NCBI GenBank assembly: GCA_020852955.1
Contig: JADYZW010000021.1
Coordinates: 16,328-80,327 of the forward strand
Source of the DNA: Deltaproteobacteria bacterium
GTDB taxonomy: Bacteria > Desulfobacterota > Binatia > UTPRO1
DNA length: 64,000 nt
Direction: 5' to 3'
Of the stretch, positions 24,388 through 33,569 are shown piece after piece. The stretch's first letter is position 1. The number at the start of each line of letters is the position of its first letter. The notes below the pieces were generated by a model. That model ran no database searches. It had not been told where the DNA came from and saw nothing but the letters and a program-made list of their open reading frames with translations. The position numbers and the translations under genes were made by a program.

Positions 24388-26963
24388 GCGCCGTCCTCGC
24401 GCCGCTGGCGCTCCGGCACCTGGCGCGACACCGCGGGCTCGTGGCCGTGACGATCGCCGGCCTCGCCTGCGGCGTCGCCTCGACGAGCGCGACGCAGATC
24501 CTCTACGGCGCGAGCGTCCGGGCCTACGAAGCGACGACGCTCCGCTTCGCGGGGCGCGCCGCCCTCCTGGTGAGCAACGGCGAGAGCGGGGTGCCCGAGG
24601 AGCTCGGAGACGAGCTGCGCGCCGTGCGAGGCGTCCGCGCCGTCGCCCCCTCGGTCGGAGGCTTCGTCGCGGCGCCCGAGTACGGCGGGGAGCGGCTGTA
24701 CCTCTACGGCGTCGACCTCCTCGCGGACCAGCAGGTCCGCGACGACGGCGCGGGCGCGGGCGCCGGCGCCGTCGTGCGCGACCCGATGGCCTTTCTGGCC
24801 GCGCCGGACTCGGTGGCGCTCCCCCGCGCCTTCTTGCGCGCCCATGGCCTCGGGATGGACGATCGCCTGTCCGTCCGGACGCCGTCGGGTGCCGCCACGC
24901 TCGTCGTGCGCGCGGTCCTCGGCGCGCCGGCGGGTCCCGCGAGTGCCCTCGACGGTCGTCTCGCGATCGTCGACCTCCCGGTCGCGCAGGAGCTGCTGCG
25001 GCTCGACGGCCGGGTGTCGCAGCTCGCGATCGACGTCGCCGAGGGAGCGGACGTGCGGGACGTCGCACGCCGGCTCGCTGCCGAGGTGGGAGCCCGCGGC
25101 GTGGTCGAGCGGCCGCGGGGGCGCGCCGCGCTCTTCGCGCGTCTCCTCGCGAGCTATCGCAACGGCCTCGCCCTCGCGGCCGTCGTCGCGGTGGCGGTCG
25201 CGGCGTGCTTCGTCGCCAACGTCGCCGCCGTCGCCTGCGAGGAACGACGCGCCGAGATGGCGCTCCTGCGCCTGCTCGGCGCCTCCGGACGTCTGGTCGG
25301 CGCCCTGCTCGTCACCGAGATGCTCGTCGTCGCGCTCGCCGCGACCGGCATCGGCGCGCCGCTCGGCCTCCTGCTCGCGCGCCTGTTGCAGGCGCGTTAC
25401 GACGCCGGAGCCGCGGCGCTCCACGGCGACGTCGGGGGCGCGCCGCTCGTCGTCGACGCGGCCGGCGCTGCCGCGAGCGCCGGGCTCGGCGTGGCGCTGC
25501 CGTTGCTGGCCGTCGTCGGCGCGCTCCGACGGGTGCGCGCCGTGCGCCCGCTCGATGCGCTCCGCCCGGAAATCTCCCGCGGGCGGACGCGCGCGCGCAG
25601 GAGCGGGGCGTGGATCGGGGTGGCGGTCGTCGCGGCGGGACTCGCGGTGTGGACGGCGCGGGAGCGCCTGCCGATTGGCGTCGAGGCCGCGGGCATGAGT
25701 GCGATCCTCGCCGTGCTCGCGGGTCTCGCGAGCGCGCTCCCGACGCTCGTACGCCGGCTCGCGGACGCGGCCGACGCGTCGGCGCGACGCGCCGGTCGCG
25801 GGCTGCCGATCCTCGCGGTGCGGCTGGTCACGGAAGAGGGGAGGCGCGTCGCGATCACGTGCACGGCCCTGCTCGTCGGCATCGGCGGCGCGATCGGGAT
25901 CGCGACCTGGATCGCGAGCCTCGATGCGACCCTGCACGACGCGTTCGATGCCGTGTTCGCGCGCGTGGATCTCGTGGTCAGCGGCGGCGCGGAGCCGTTC
26001 GCACCGACGGCGGTCCGAATGCCGGGGCGCGTCGTGGAGGACCTGGCGCGCCTGCCGGAGGTGGCGGCCGTCGATGCGCTCCGCGTCGACACGGTAGCCT
26101 TCGAGGGCTCGCGGGCCGCCATCGTGGCGCGCGACGCCGCGCCGTACGTCGCCGGGCGCCGGCGGCTCTATATGGTCGAGGGCGACGCGGACGAAGCCGC
26201 CCGCGCGCTCGCGAGCGGGACCGGCGTCGTCGTCAACCGCGTGTTCGCGCGCCGCTTCGGGCGCCGTCCGGGCGACGAGATCGCGCTCGCGACGCCCGAG
26301 GGCCGGTTGCGCCTTCGGATCGCCGGTATCCACCTGGAGCTCGCGCCCGGAGACCTCGGCGCCGTGCAGCTCGATCGGAACCTCTACCGACGCTGGTGGC
26401 GCGACGACTCGGTGACGCTGGTGGAGGTCGCGGTGCGGCGCCCGAGCGACCGGACGCGCGTCGCGGCCGCGATCCGCGCCCGCTGGGGTGACGAGTATGG
26501 GGCGATCGTGTTCACGGTCGAGCAGCTGCGCGCCGCCTACCGGGGGATGCTGGATCGACTGACGGCGTTGGTCGGACCGCTCCTCGCGGCGGCGCTCGCG
26601 AGCGCGATCGCCGGCGTGCTGAGCGCGGGAGCGGCGGCGATGCTCGCCCGTCGACGGACCCACGCCCTGCTGCGCGCCGTCGGGCTGACCCGCTCCCAGC
26701 TGGCGCGCACGACGAGCCTCGAGCTCGCGACGATCGGGGCGATCGCGGTCGGCGCGGGCGCGATCCTCGGGTGGGGACTCGGCCGCTTCCAGGTGGAGGT
26801 GGTGCTGCGCGGGATGCTCGGGATGTCGGTCCGCTACGCGTTCCCCCACCGCGTGGCGGGAAGCGCGGCCGTCGCCGTCCTCGCGCTGACGGCCCTCGGC
26901 GGCTGGTGGCTCGGGCGCCGCGCCGCCCGGCGCCCGCTTGCCGAAGCCCTGCGGTGGGAATGA
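24366..26963 (+). CDS. FtsX-family ABC transporter permease
   Basis: An 865-residue permease with two FtsX halves. The N-terminal membrane segment (LVAVTIAGLACGVASTSATQ) leads into a periplasmic MacB-type domain. The first FtsX core is near residues 255-400 (AVVAVAVAACFVANVAAVAC, EMALLRLLGASGRLVGALLV). A second periplasmic domain and a second FtsX core (LVGPLLAAALASAIAGVLSA, THALLRAVGLTRSQLARTTS) complete it. This two-domain layout is typical of COG0577 exporters related to LolC/E and MacB, which lift substrates from the outer leaflet of the inner membrane. It ends 25 bp before the fatty-acyl-AMP ligase gene, so export and synthesis are probably co-transcribed. Confidence 0.92.
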   Translation: MRAGGVVSAVLAPLALRHLARHRGLVAVTIAGLACGVASTSATQILYGASVRAYEATTLRFAGRAALLVSNGESGVPEELGDELRAVRGVRAVAPSVGGFVAAPEYGGERLYLYGVDLLADQQVRDDGAGAGAGAVVRDPMAFLAAPDSVALPRAFLRAHGLGMDDRLSVRTPSGAATLVVRAVLGAPAGPASALDGRLAIVDLPVAQELLRLDGRVSQLAIDVAEGADVRDVARRLAAEVGARGVVERPRGRAALFARLLASYRNGLALAAVVAVAVAACFVANVAAVACEERRAEMALLRLLGASGRLVGALLVTEMLVVALAATGIGAPLGLLLARLLQARYDAGAAALHGDVGGAPLVVDAAGAAASAGLGVALPLLAVVGALRRVRAVRPLDALRPEISRGRTRARRSGAWIGVAVVAAGLAVWTARERLPIGVEAAGMSAILAVLAGLASALPTLVRRLADAADASARRAGRGLPILAVRLVTEEGRRVAITCTALLVGIGGAIGIATWIASLDATLHDAFDAVFARVDLVVSGGAEPFAPTAVRMPGRVVEDLARLPEVAAVDALRVDTVAFEGSRAAIVARDAAPYVAGRRRLYMVEGDADEAARALASGTGVVVNRVFARRFGRRPGDEIALATPEGRLRLRIAGIHLELAPGDLGAVQLDRNLYRRWWRDDSVTLVEVAVRRPSDRTRVAAAIRARWGDEYGAIVFTVEQLRAAYRGMLDRLTALVGPLLAAALASAIAGVLSAGAAAMLARRRTHALLRAVGLTRSQLARTTSLELATIGAIAVGAGAILGWGLGRFQVEVVLRGMLGMSVRYAFPHRVAGSAAVAVLALTALGGWWLGRRAARRPLAEALRWE

Positions 26964-26988
26964 CGACGAGCTCCCGAAAGGAGAGGTC

Positions 26989-29019
26989 ATGACGAGCATG
27001 CGGAAAGAGGACGCGCCGGGCGCGCGTCCGCGGGATGCGACGCTGGTGGACGTGCTGTGCCGGCGCGCCGCCGACGAGGCCGACCGGCCGGCCTACACGT
27101 TCCTGCGCGACGGGGAGATCGAGGAGGAGACGATCACCTACGGCGGCCTCGACGCCCGCGCGCGTCGCGTCGCGGCGGCGCTCATGCGCGACGATGCCGC
27201 ACCGCGACGCGCGCTGCTGGTGTTCGAGCCCGGGCTGGACTTCGTCGCGGCGTTCTTCGGGTGCCTCTACGCGGGGGTCGTCGCGGTGCCGGTGTATCCG
27301 CCGGAAGGTCGCGATCCCGCGGGCGGGGCGGCGCGCATCGCGCGCATCGCGGCGGACGCCGGGGCGTGGCGCGTGCTGACGACGGGCGTGCTCGTCCGCG
27401 CCCTCGCGCCGGCGATGCGGCCGGCGCTCGGCGAGGAGGGCTCCCGCATCCTCGTGGACGAGCTTCCGGTCGGCACGGAGGCGGCCTGGCGGCCTCCGGC
27501 GGTCGGCGGCGCCGACATCGCCTTCCTGCAGTACACGTCGGGATCGACCGCCACGCCGCGCGGCGTGATGGTGACGCACGCGAACCTGATGGCGCATGGA
27601 GCGCGCGTCGCCGTCGTGCTCGGACTCGACCCCGATGCCGTCGCGGTCAGCTGGCTCCCCGTCTGCCACGACATGGGCCTCGTCGGAACGCTGCTGATTC
27701 CGCTGCAGATCGGCTTCCGCTCGGTGCAGATGGCCCCGCTCGCGTTCCTCGAACGGCCCGGGCGGTGGCTCCGTGCGATCACGCGCTACCGCGGCACCTT
27801 GAGCCCGGCGCCCAACTTCGCGTACGACCTGGCCGCCCGCAAGGTCACGCCGGAGGAGCGTCGCGGCCTCGACCTCGGCGCGTGGCGGGCGGCCATGAAT
27901 GGCGCCGAGCCGATCCGGGTCGGAACGGTCGAGCGGTTCGTCGCGGCGTTCGCGCCGTGCGGGTTCCGCCACGAAGCGTTCGTGCCGTGCTACGGCCTCG
28001 CGGAGGCGACGCTCATGGTCGCCGGAGGACCGGCGGGCGAAGGGCCCGTGCGTCTCGCCGTCGACGCCGAGGCGCTCGACGACGCGCGGGTGGTCGTCGT
28101 GCCCGCGGCGGAAGCCGGCGCCCGCGTTCTGGTGGGGTCCGGCCGCGCGATGCCGGACGTCGCGGTGCGGATCGTCCATGCCGCGAGCGGCGCGCCGGCG
28201 CGGGATGGCGAGGTCGGAGAAATCCGCGTCGCGGGTCCGACGGTGGCGGCCGGCTACTGGCGCCGGCCGGCGGAGACGGCCGGCGCGTTCGGCGGCCCGC
28301 CCGGCGGCGGTCTCCGCACCGGCGACCTCGGATTCGTCCACGACGGCGTGCTGTTCGTGACCGGACGGTGCAAGGACCTGATCGTCGTCCGCGGCCGCAA
28401 CCATCACCCCCACGATCTCGAGGACGCGGCGGTCGCGGCGCATCCCGCGCTCCGTCCGGGCGGCGGCGCCGCGTTCGCGTGCGACGCCGCCGACGGCGAG
28501 GCGGTCGTGGTCGTGCACGAGGTCGATGCCGAGGACGCCGCCACGATGCAGGCCGCCGCAGCGGCGATCCGGGACGCGATCGCGCGCCGCCACGGCCTCG
28601 CCGTGGCGCGCGTGGTGTTGATCGCGCCGCGCACGCTCCCGAAGACGACGAGCGGCAAGGTACGGCGAAGCGCGTGTCGCGCGGCGCTCGCGGCGGGGCG
28701 GCTCGCCGTCCGCCACGAGGCGTCGGATCTCGTCACGCCCGCGGCCGTGCCGCCGGCGCCCCCGGAAGCGGGGGCCCCGGTCGACGCTGCGGCGATCGAA
28801 GCGTGTCTGCGCGCGCTCGTCGCCGAAGTGCGCGGCGTGCCGCCGGAGACCGTGCATCGCGACACCGCGCTCGCCGCCCTGGGCGTCGACTCCGCCGAGG
28901 CCGCCCACGTCGCGGCGGCGCTCGAGGCGCGACTCGGCCGGCGCGTTCCGCTCGCGGCGCTGCTCGAGGCGCCGACGCTCGGCGCGGTCGCGGCGGCGCT
29001 CGGGGAGGGACGCGCATGA
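26989..29019 (+). CDS. Fatty-acyl-AMP ligase fused to an acyl carrier protein (FAAL-ACP)
   Basis: A 676-residue loading enzyme. The adenylating part has LQYTSGSTATPRGVMVTHAN (about residue 179) and the very characteristic FAAL stretch SWLPVCHDMGLVGTLLIPLQ, then FLERPGRWLRAITRYRGTLS and APNFAYDLAARKV. Near residue 550 comes the PKTTSGKVRR loop. Residues ~590-676 are a carrier domain with LGVDSAEAAHVAAAL, where the Ser (about residue 633) would carry phosphopantetheine. FAALs activate free fatty acids as acyl-AMP and pass them to a carrier instead of CoA, so this supplies the lipid starter. The ATG at 26989 has AAAGGAGAGG upstream. It overlaps the NRPS gene by 4 bp (ATGA). Confidence 0.95.
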   Translation: MTSMRKEDAPGARPRDATLVDVLCRRAADEADRPAYTFLRDGEIEEETITYGGLDARARRVAAALMRDDAAPRRALLVFEPGLDFVAAFFGCLYAGVVAVPVYPPEGRDPAGGAARIARIAADAGAWRVLTTGVLVRALAPAMRPALGEEGSRILVDELPVGTEAAWRPPAVGGADIAFLQYTSGSTATPRGVMVTHANLMAHGARVAVVLGLDPDAVAVSWLPVCHDMGLVGTLLIPLQIGFRSVQMAPLAFLERPGRWLRAITRYRGTLSPAPNFAYDLAARKVTPEERRGLDLGAWRAAMNGAEPIRVGTVERFVAAFAPCGFRHEAFVPCYGLAEATLMVAGGPAGEGPVRLAVDAEALDDARVVVVPAAEAGARVLVGSGRAMPDVAVRIVHAASGAPARDGEVGEIRVAGPTVAAGYWRRPAETAGAFGGPPGGGLRTGDLGFVHDGVLFVTGRCKDLIVVRGRNHHPHDLEDAAVAAHPALRPGGGAAFACDAADGEAVVVVHEVDAEDAATMQAAAAAIRDAIARRHGLAVARVVLIAPRTLPKTTSGKVRRSACRAALAAGRLAVRHEASDLVTPAAVPPAPPEAGAPVDAAAIEACLRALVAEVRGVPPETVHRDTALAALGVDSAEAAHVAAALEARLGRRVPLAALLEAPTLGAVAAALGEGRA

Positions 29020-32000
29020 CCGCTGCCGCCGATGCCTGGTACGACGCGCTCGCCGATCGCGCCGAGCTCACGCGGCGCCAACTGCTCGTGTGGGCGGGAG
29101 ACCGCGTCGCCGGCGGTGCGCCGGTTTTCGTCGAGGCCGCGCGCTGGCATCTCGACGGTGCGCTCGACGCCGGGCGGCTGGCGCGCGCCTTCGCCGTGAC
29201 GGCCGCGCGCGCGGATGCCTTGCGCACGACGGTCGTCGAGATCGACGGCCGGCCCGCGAGCCGGTCGTCGTCCGGGAGCGCGCCGGTGCTCGAGATCGTG
29301 GACCTGGCCGGCCACGCGGCGCCGCGCCGCGCCCTCGACGACCTCGCGCAGGAGAGTATCGCCGCCTGCGCCGTCGGCAAGGCGCTGGTGGTTCCGGTCC
29401 TGGCGCGCCTGGCGTGGGGTCGCCACGTGCTCGTGCTGGCGCAGCATCAGCTGGTGTCCGACTCCTGGTCGTTCGCCCTCCTGCATCGCCGTCTGGAGGA
29501 GGCCTACGAGCGTCCGGTGCCGGACGCCGACACGACGACGGGCTGGCCGCAGTTCGCCGAGTACGTGGCATTCGAGCGCGCCTACCGGAGGTCGCCCGCG
29601 GTCGGCGAGGCGCGGCGACACTGGGAGCGGGTGCGCGCAGGCGGACGGCCGGCGGGCGCGCCGGCGGCGGGCGAGCGGGAGAGGACACGCGTGCGGCGGA
29701 TCGTCGTTCCGCTCGGCACCCCGCGGTCGGCCGCGGTGCGGCGCGCCGCGGCGGAGCGCGGGTCGGCCGACGTCGGGCTCTTCGTGTTCTTCGCCGCGGT
29801 CGTGGCGGCGCATCTCCATCGGACGCTCGGTACCGACGACGTCGTCCTCGACGCGCCGTTCGCCAACCGGCCGTCGGCACGGTTCAAGGAGACGCTCGGC
29901 ACCTTCATGAACGTCTGTCCGGTGCGCGTGGAGGTCTCGCCGCGCGACCGCTTCCGCGACCTGCGGACGCGGCTCGCGGCCGCGACCTGGGAGGCCGCGC
30001 GCCATCAGACGTTCACGGGACACGGGGGCGGCGTGCCGCACGCCTATGAAGTGCTGGTGAACGTCCACCGCCCGGCGGTCGCTGCCGCGCGCTTCGGCGC
30101 GTGCGCGATGCGCGTCGAGTGGCTCCCGCCGACGCACCGCTTCGGCGCCGCCGCGGTGGCGGTCCACGACTTCGGCGCGACGGGCGAGCTCACGCTCGTG
30201 GTCGATCTCAACGAAGCCGTGTTCTCGGCGGGCAGCCGCGCGGCGTTCGCGGCGTCGCTCCTGCGGCTCGTCGACGAGCAGCTCGTCGACGGCGACCGCC
30301 GGCTCGCCGGCGCGGAGCGGGCCGGCGCGGCGACGGCGCCGCCGGCCGGGGGCGGTGCCGCGTCCGCGGCGCGGGAGGCGACGCTGTGGTCGGGTTTCGT
30401 CGCGCGCGCGGAGGCGGCTCCCGAGGCGGTCGCGGTGCGCTCTGGCGACGCGACGGTGACCTACGGGGAGCTCTTGCGTCAGGCGACGGACGCGGCGAGT
30501 CGCCTCTCGGCGGCCGGGGCCGGGCGCGACACGGTGGTCGGGGTCTGGGGCGCGCGCGGACCGCGCTGGCTCCGCGCGCTGCTCGGCGTGCTCGCCGCCG
30601 GCGCCGTCTACTTGCCGCTCGATCCGAGCTGGCCGCTGCGGCGCGTCGGCGAGGTGCTGCGGCGGAGCGGCGCGCGGCTGTTCGTCGCCGACGGGGCGCC
30701 ACCCGACCTTGCGTCGCGGGTCGCGTCGCCGGGTGACGCCTGGCGGGTGATCGCGATCGACGGGCCGGTCGTCGACGCGTCATCGGCGGCGCCGCCGCCC
30801 GGACCGCACGCCGGCGACGTCGCCTATGCCTTCTACACCTCGGGATCGACGGGCGCGCCGAAGGGGGCGCTCGTGGAGCACGCCGGCCTCCGCAATCACC
30901 TGGACGCGAAGGTGGCGCTCCTCGGGCTCGGCCCCGGCGATCGGGTCGCGCAGAGCGCGACCGCCGGGTTCGACGTGTCGCTCTGGCAATGCCTCGCGCC
31001 GCTGCTCGCGGGCGCGGAGGTCGACATCCTGCCCGATGACGTCGCGCGCGCGCCGGCAACGCTCGCGCGGGTCGCGACGGAGCGGCGCGTGACCATCCTG
31101 GAGGTCGTGCCGACCGTGCTCCGGGTCGTCCTCGATGCGGAGGAGGACGGAGCCGACGGCGACGGCGCGGGAGGCGCGCCGCTCGCGGCCCTGCGGTTCC
31201 TCGTCGTGACGGGCGAGGCGCTGCCGCCGGAGCTCTGTCGCCGGTGGTTCGCGCGCCGTCCGACGGTGCCGCTGGTGAACGCCTACGGGCCCACCGAGTG
31301 TGCCGACGACGTCACCCATCACGTGCTGCGCGCGGCGCCGCCGCCCGATGTGGTCGTGGTCCCGATCGGGCGCCCGATCCCGGGGATGACGGTGTACGTC
31401 CTCGATGCGGCGCTGCGGCCGGCGCCCGACGGCGAGCCGGGGGAGCTTTGCGTGGCCGGTGTGGGCGTCGCGCGCGGCTATCTCGGCGATCCGGAGCGGA
31501 GCGCGGCGGCGTTCGTGACCCGGCCTCTCGGTCCCGTCGGGGACGACGTGCGCGTGTATCGCACCGGCGATCGCGGCCGCCGTCTGCCCGACGGGACGTT
31601 CGTGTGGCTCGGGAGGCTCGACGCGCAGGTGAAGATCCGCGGCATGCGCGTCGAGCCCGCGGAGGTGGAGGCGACGCTCGGAGAGCACCCGGACGTCCGG
31701 CAGGCGGTGGTCGTCGCGCATGGATCCGCGGCCGCGGATCCACGGCTCGTGGCCTACGTGGTCCTGGCGAGGGCGGATGCGCGCGGCGCGGAGGCGCCGT
31801 CCGGCGGCGATCTGGAGCGGGCGCGCGTCCGCGAGTGGGAGCGGCTCTGGGACGATACCTACGCGCGCGAGTCGCCGGCGGCGTCCGACGCGGCGTTCGA
31901 CACGGCCGGATGGCGCAGCCGCTACACGCGGCGTCCGATTCCCGCCGCCGAGATGCGCGAGTGGCTCGACGGCGCCGTCGGCCGCGTGCGCGCGCTCGCG

Positions 32001-33569
32001 CCGCGCATCGTGCTCGAGATCGGCTGCGGCTCGGGCATGATGCTCGCGCGCCTGGCGCCGACGTGCGCGCGCTGGCTCGCGGTCGATTGCTCGGCGGCGG
32101 CGGTGGACGGGGTGCGCCGCCGCCATCTCGCGGACGGCCGCCTGCCGCACGTCGCTGTCGAGCGCGCCGCGGCGCACGCGCTCGCGCTTCCTCCCGGGTT
32201 CCACCCCGATCTGGTGCTGCTGAACTCGGTGGCGCAGTACTTTCCGAGCCTCGCGTACCTGCGCGCGGTGCTCGTGAACGCGTGGGCGATGCTCGACGAG
32301 GCCGGCGCGATCTTCGTCGGCGACGTGCGCTCGCTGCCGCTCGCCCGGACGTTGCACACGAGCGTCGAGCTCGCGCGCGCCCCCGGCCGGTGCGCGGTCG
32401 GCGAGGTGCGCGCGCGGATCGAGCACGGCCTCGCGCGCGAGCACGAGCTCCTGATCGACCCGGCGTTCTTCGCGGCGCTCGCCCGCACCCACGGGGGAAC
32501 CGTCGACGTGGAGCTGAAGCGCGGGCGCGTCCACAACGAGCTGACCCGCTTCCGCTACGACGTGACGTGGCGGCGGGGAGGAGACGCGGCCGGACCGGAG
32601 GACGCGGTGGTCCGGTTCGCCGCGTATCCGACGCTCGCCGAGGTGCGCGGGCGCCTCGTCGAGACGCCCGCGGCCGCGCTCGTCCTCCACGACGTGCCGA
32701 ACCCCCGGCTGCAACGCGAGGTGCTCGCGGTCGAGCTCCTCGCCGCGGCGCGCGACGCCGCGCGCGTCGAGGACGTGCGGGACGAGATCGCGGCGCGTCC
32801 CCTCGCGCCGGGCCTCGATCCCGAGGATCTCTGGACGTCGCCCCTCGGGGCCGATCGCGACCTGGTGATCGGATGGTCGCGGGCGGGGTTGGACCGGTAC
32901 GACGCGCGCTTGCGACCGCGCCGGTGCGGCGCGCGCGGCGGCGGCGCTGATCGGGCGGCGCGGGGCCGCGGCTTCCCGGGCGCGCCGCTGTCCGGGTCCG
33001 TCGAGGCCGCGGCGCACGCCAACGATCCCGGGGGGACGGCGACGATTGGGGCGCGTCTCGAGGCGCTGCGCGCGTTCGTCCGCGCCCGGCTCCCCGAGGC
33101 GTCGGTGCCGGCGACGTTCGTGGCGGTGCCGGAGGTGCCCCGCACGCCGAACGGCAAGGTCGATCACGCGGCGCTCGCGGCGCATGGGGAGGCCGGCATC
33201 CCGGTGCCGTGCGACGCCCTGCCGGCCTCGTCGCTCGAGCGGGCGGTCGCCGCGATCTGGGGTCGGTTCCTCGGCGTCTCCGAGGTCGGACGCGACGACG
33301 ACTTCTTCGCGCTCGGCGGCGACTCCCTCCTGGTCTATCGCGTGCTCCGGGCGCTGCGCGCCGAGGTCGGCGTCGAGCTCGACCCGGAGCGCTTCCTGGC
33401 GCGCCCCACGGTGGCCGGCGCCGCCGCGGCGATCGCGGCTGCCGCTTTCGCGGGACTCGACGCCGCCGAGGCCGACGCGCTTCTCGCCGAGGTCGAAGCG
33501 CATCCGGATGGCGGAGCGGCCGCGCCGCACAACGGCGACGGCCCGGCCCGGGAGGACGTCGATGCGTGA
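29016..33569 (+). CDS. Nonribosomal peptide synthetase module 1: C-A(MT)-PCP
   Basis: A 1517-residue single-module NRPS. A condensation-like domain fills residues 1-440; where HHxxxDG is expected it reads HQLVSDS (His144, Gln145), so the catalytic second His is lost. The adenylation domain (about 450-900) has YTSGSTGAPKG, FDVSLWQ, NAYGPTECADD, YRTGDR and GRLDAQVKIRGMRVEP. A methyltransferase with VLEIGCGSGMML (near residue 997) is inserted before the C-terminal adenylation subdomain (TPNGKVDH near 1378), the place of N-methylating inserts. The PCP has DDFFALGGDSL (Ser near 1436). By hand the pocket code is D-V-W-E-V-T-A-D-D-K. It should join the fatty acyl starter to an amino acid, probably diaminopropionate, and methylate it; that is inference. 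Confidence 0.93.
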   Translation: MTAAADAWYDALADRAELTRRQLLVWAGDRVAGGAPVFVEAARWHLDGALDAGRLARAFAVTAARADALRTTVVEIDGRPASRSSSGSAPVLEIVDLAGHAAPRRALDDLAQESIAACAVGKALVVPVLARLAWGRHVLVLAQHQLVSDSWSFALLHRRLEEAYERPVPDADTTTGWPQFAEYVAFERAYRRSPAVGEARRHWERVRAGGRPAGAPAAGERERTRVRRIVVPLGTPRSAAVRRAAAERGSADVGLFVFFAAVVAAHLHRTLGTDDVVLDAPFANRPSARFKETLGTFMNVCPVRVEVSPRDRFRDLRTRLAAATWEAARHQTFTGHGGGVPHAYEVLVNVHRPAVAAARFGACAMRVEWLPPTHRFGAAAVAVHDFGATGELTLVVDLNEAVFSAGSRAAFAASLLRLVDEQLVDGDRRLAGAERAGAATAPPAGGGAASAAREATLWSGFVARAEAAPEAVAVRSGDATVTYGELLRQATDAASRLSAAGAGRDTVVGVWGARGPRWLRALLGVLAAGAVYLPLDPSWPLRRVGEVLRRSGARLFVADGAPPDLASRVASPGDAWRVIAIDGPVVDASSAAPPPGPHAGDVAYAFYTSGSTGAPKGALVEHAGLRNHLDAKVALLGLGPGDRVAQSATAGFDVSLWQCLAPLLAGAEVDILPDDVARAPATLARVATERRVTILEVVPTVLRVVLDAEEDGADGDGAGGAPLAALRFLVVTGEALPPELCRRWFARRPTVPLVNAYGPTECADDVTHHVLRAAPPPDVVVVPIGRPIPGMTVYVLDAALRPAPDGEPGELCVAGVGVARGYLGDPERSAAAFVTRPLGPVGDDVRVYRTGDRGRRLPDGTFVWLGRLDAQVKIRGMRVEPAEVEATLGEHPDVRQAVVVAHGSAAADPRLVAYVVLARADARGAEAPSGGDLERARVREWERLWDDTYARESPAASDAAFDTAGWRSRYTRRPIPAAEMREWLDGAVGRVRALAPRIVLEIGCGSGMMLARLAPTCARWLAVDCSAAAVDGVRRRHLADGRLPHVAVERAAAHALALPPGFHPDLVLLNSVAQYFPSLAYLRAVLVNAWAMLDEAGAIFVGDVRSLPLARTLHTSVELARAPGRCAVGEVRARIEHGLAREHELLIDPAFFAALARTHGGTVDVELKRGRVHNELTRFRYDVTWRRGGDAAGPEDAVVRFAAYPTLAEVRGRLVETPAAALVLHDVPNPRLQREVLAVELLAAARDAARVEDVRDEIAARPLAPGLDPEDLWTSPLGADRDLVIGWSRAGLDRYDARLRPRRCGARGGGADRAARGRGFPGAPLSGSVEAAAHANDPGGTATIGARLEALRAFVRARLPEASVPATFVAVPEVPRTPNGKVDHAALAAHGEAGIPVPCDALPASSLERAVAAIWGRFLGVSEVGRDDDFFALGGDSLLVYRVLRALRAEVGVELDPERFLARPTVAGAAAAIAAAAFAGLDAAEADALLAEVEAHPDGGAAAPHNGDGPAREDVDA

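Noticed and set aside
27057..29015. Upstream in-frame extension of the first NRPS gene through the FAAL gene
   Set aside because: The extension is in another frame of the FAAL coding region and is Arg/Ala-rich without similarity; NRPS homology begins at the ATG at 29016.
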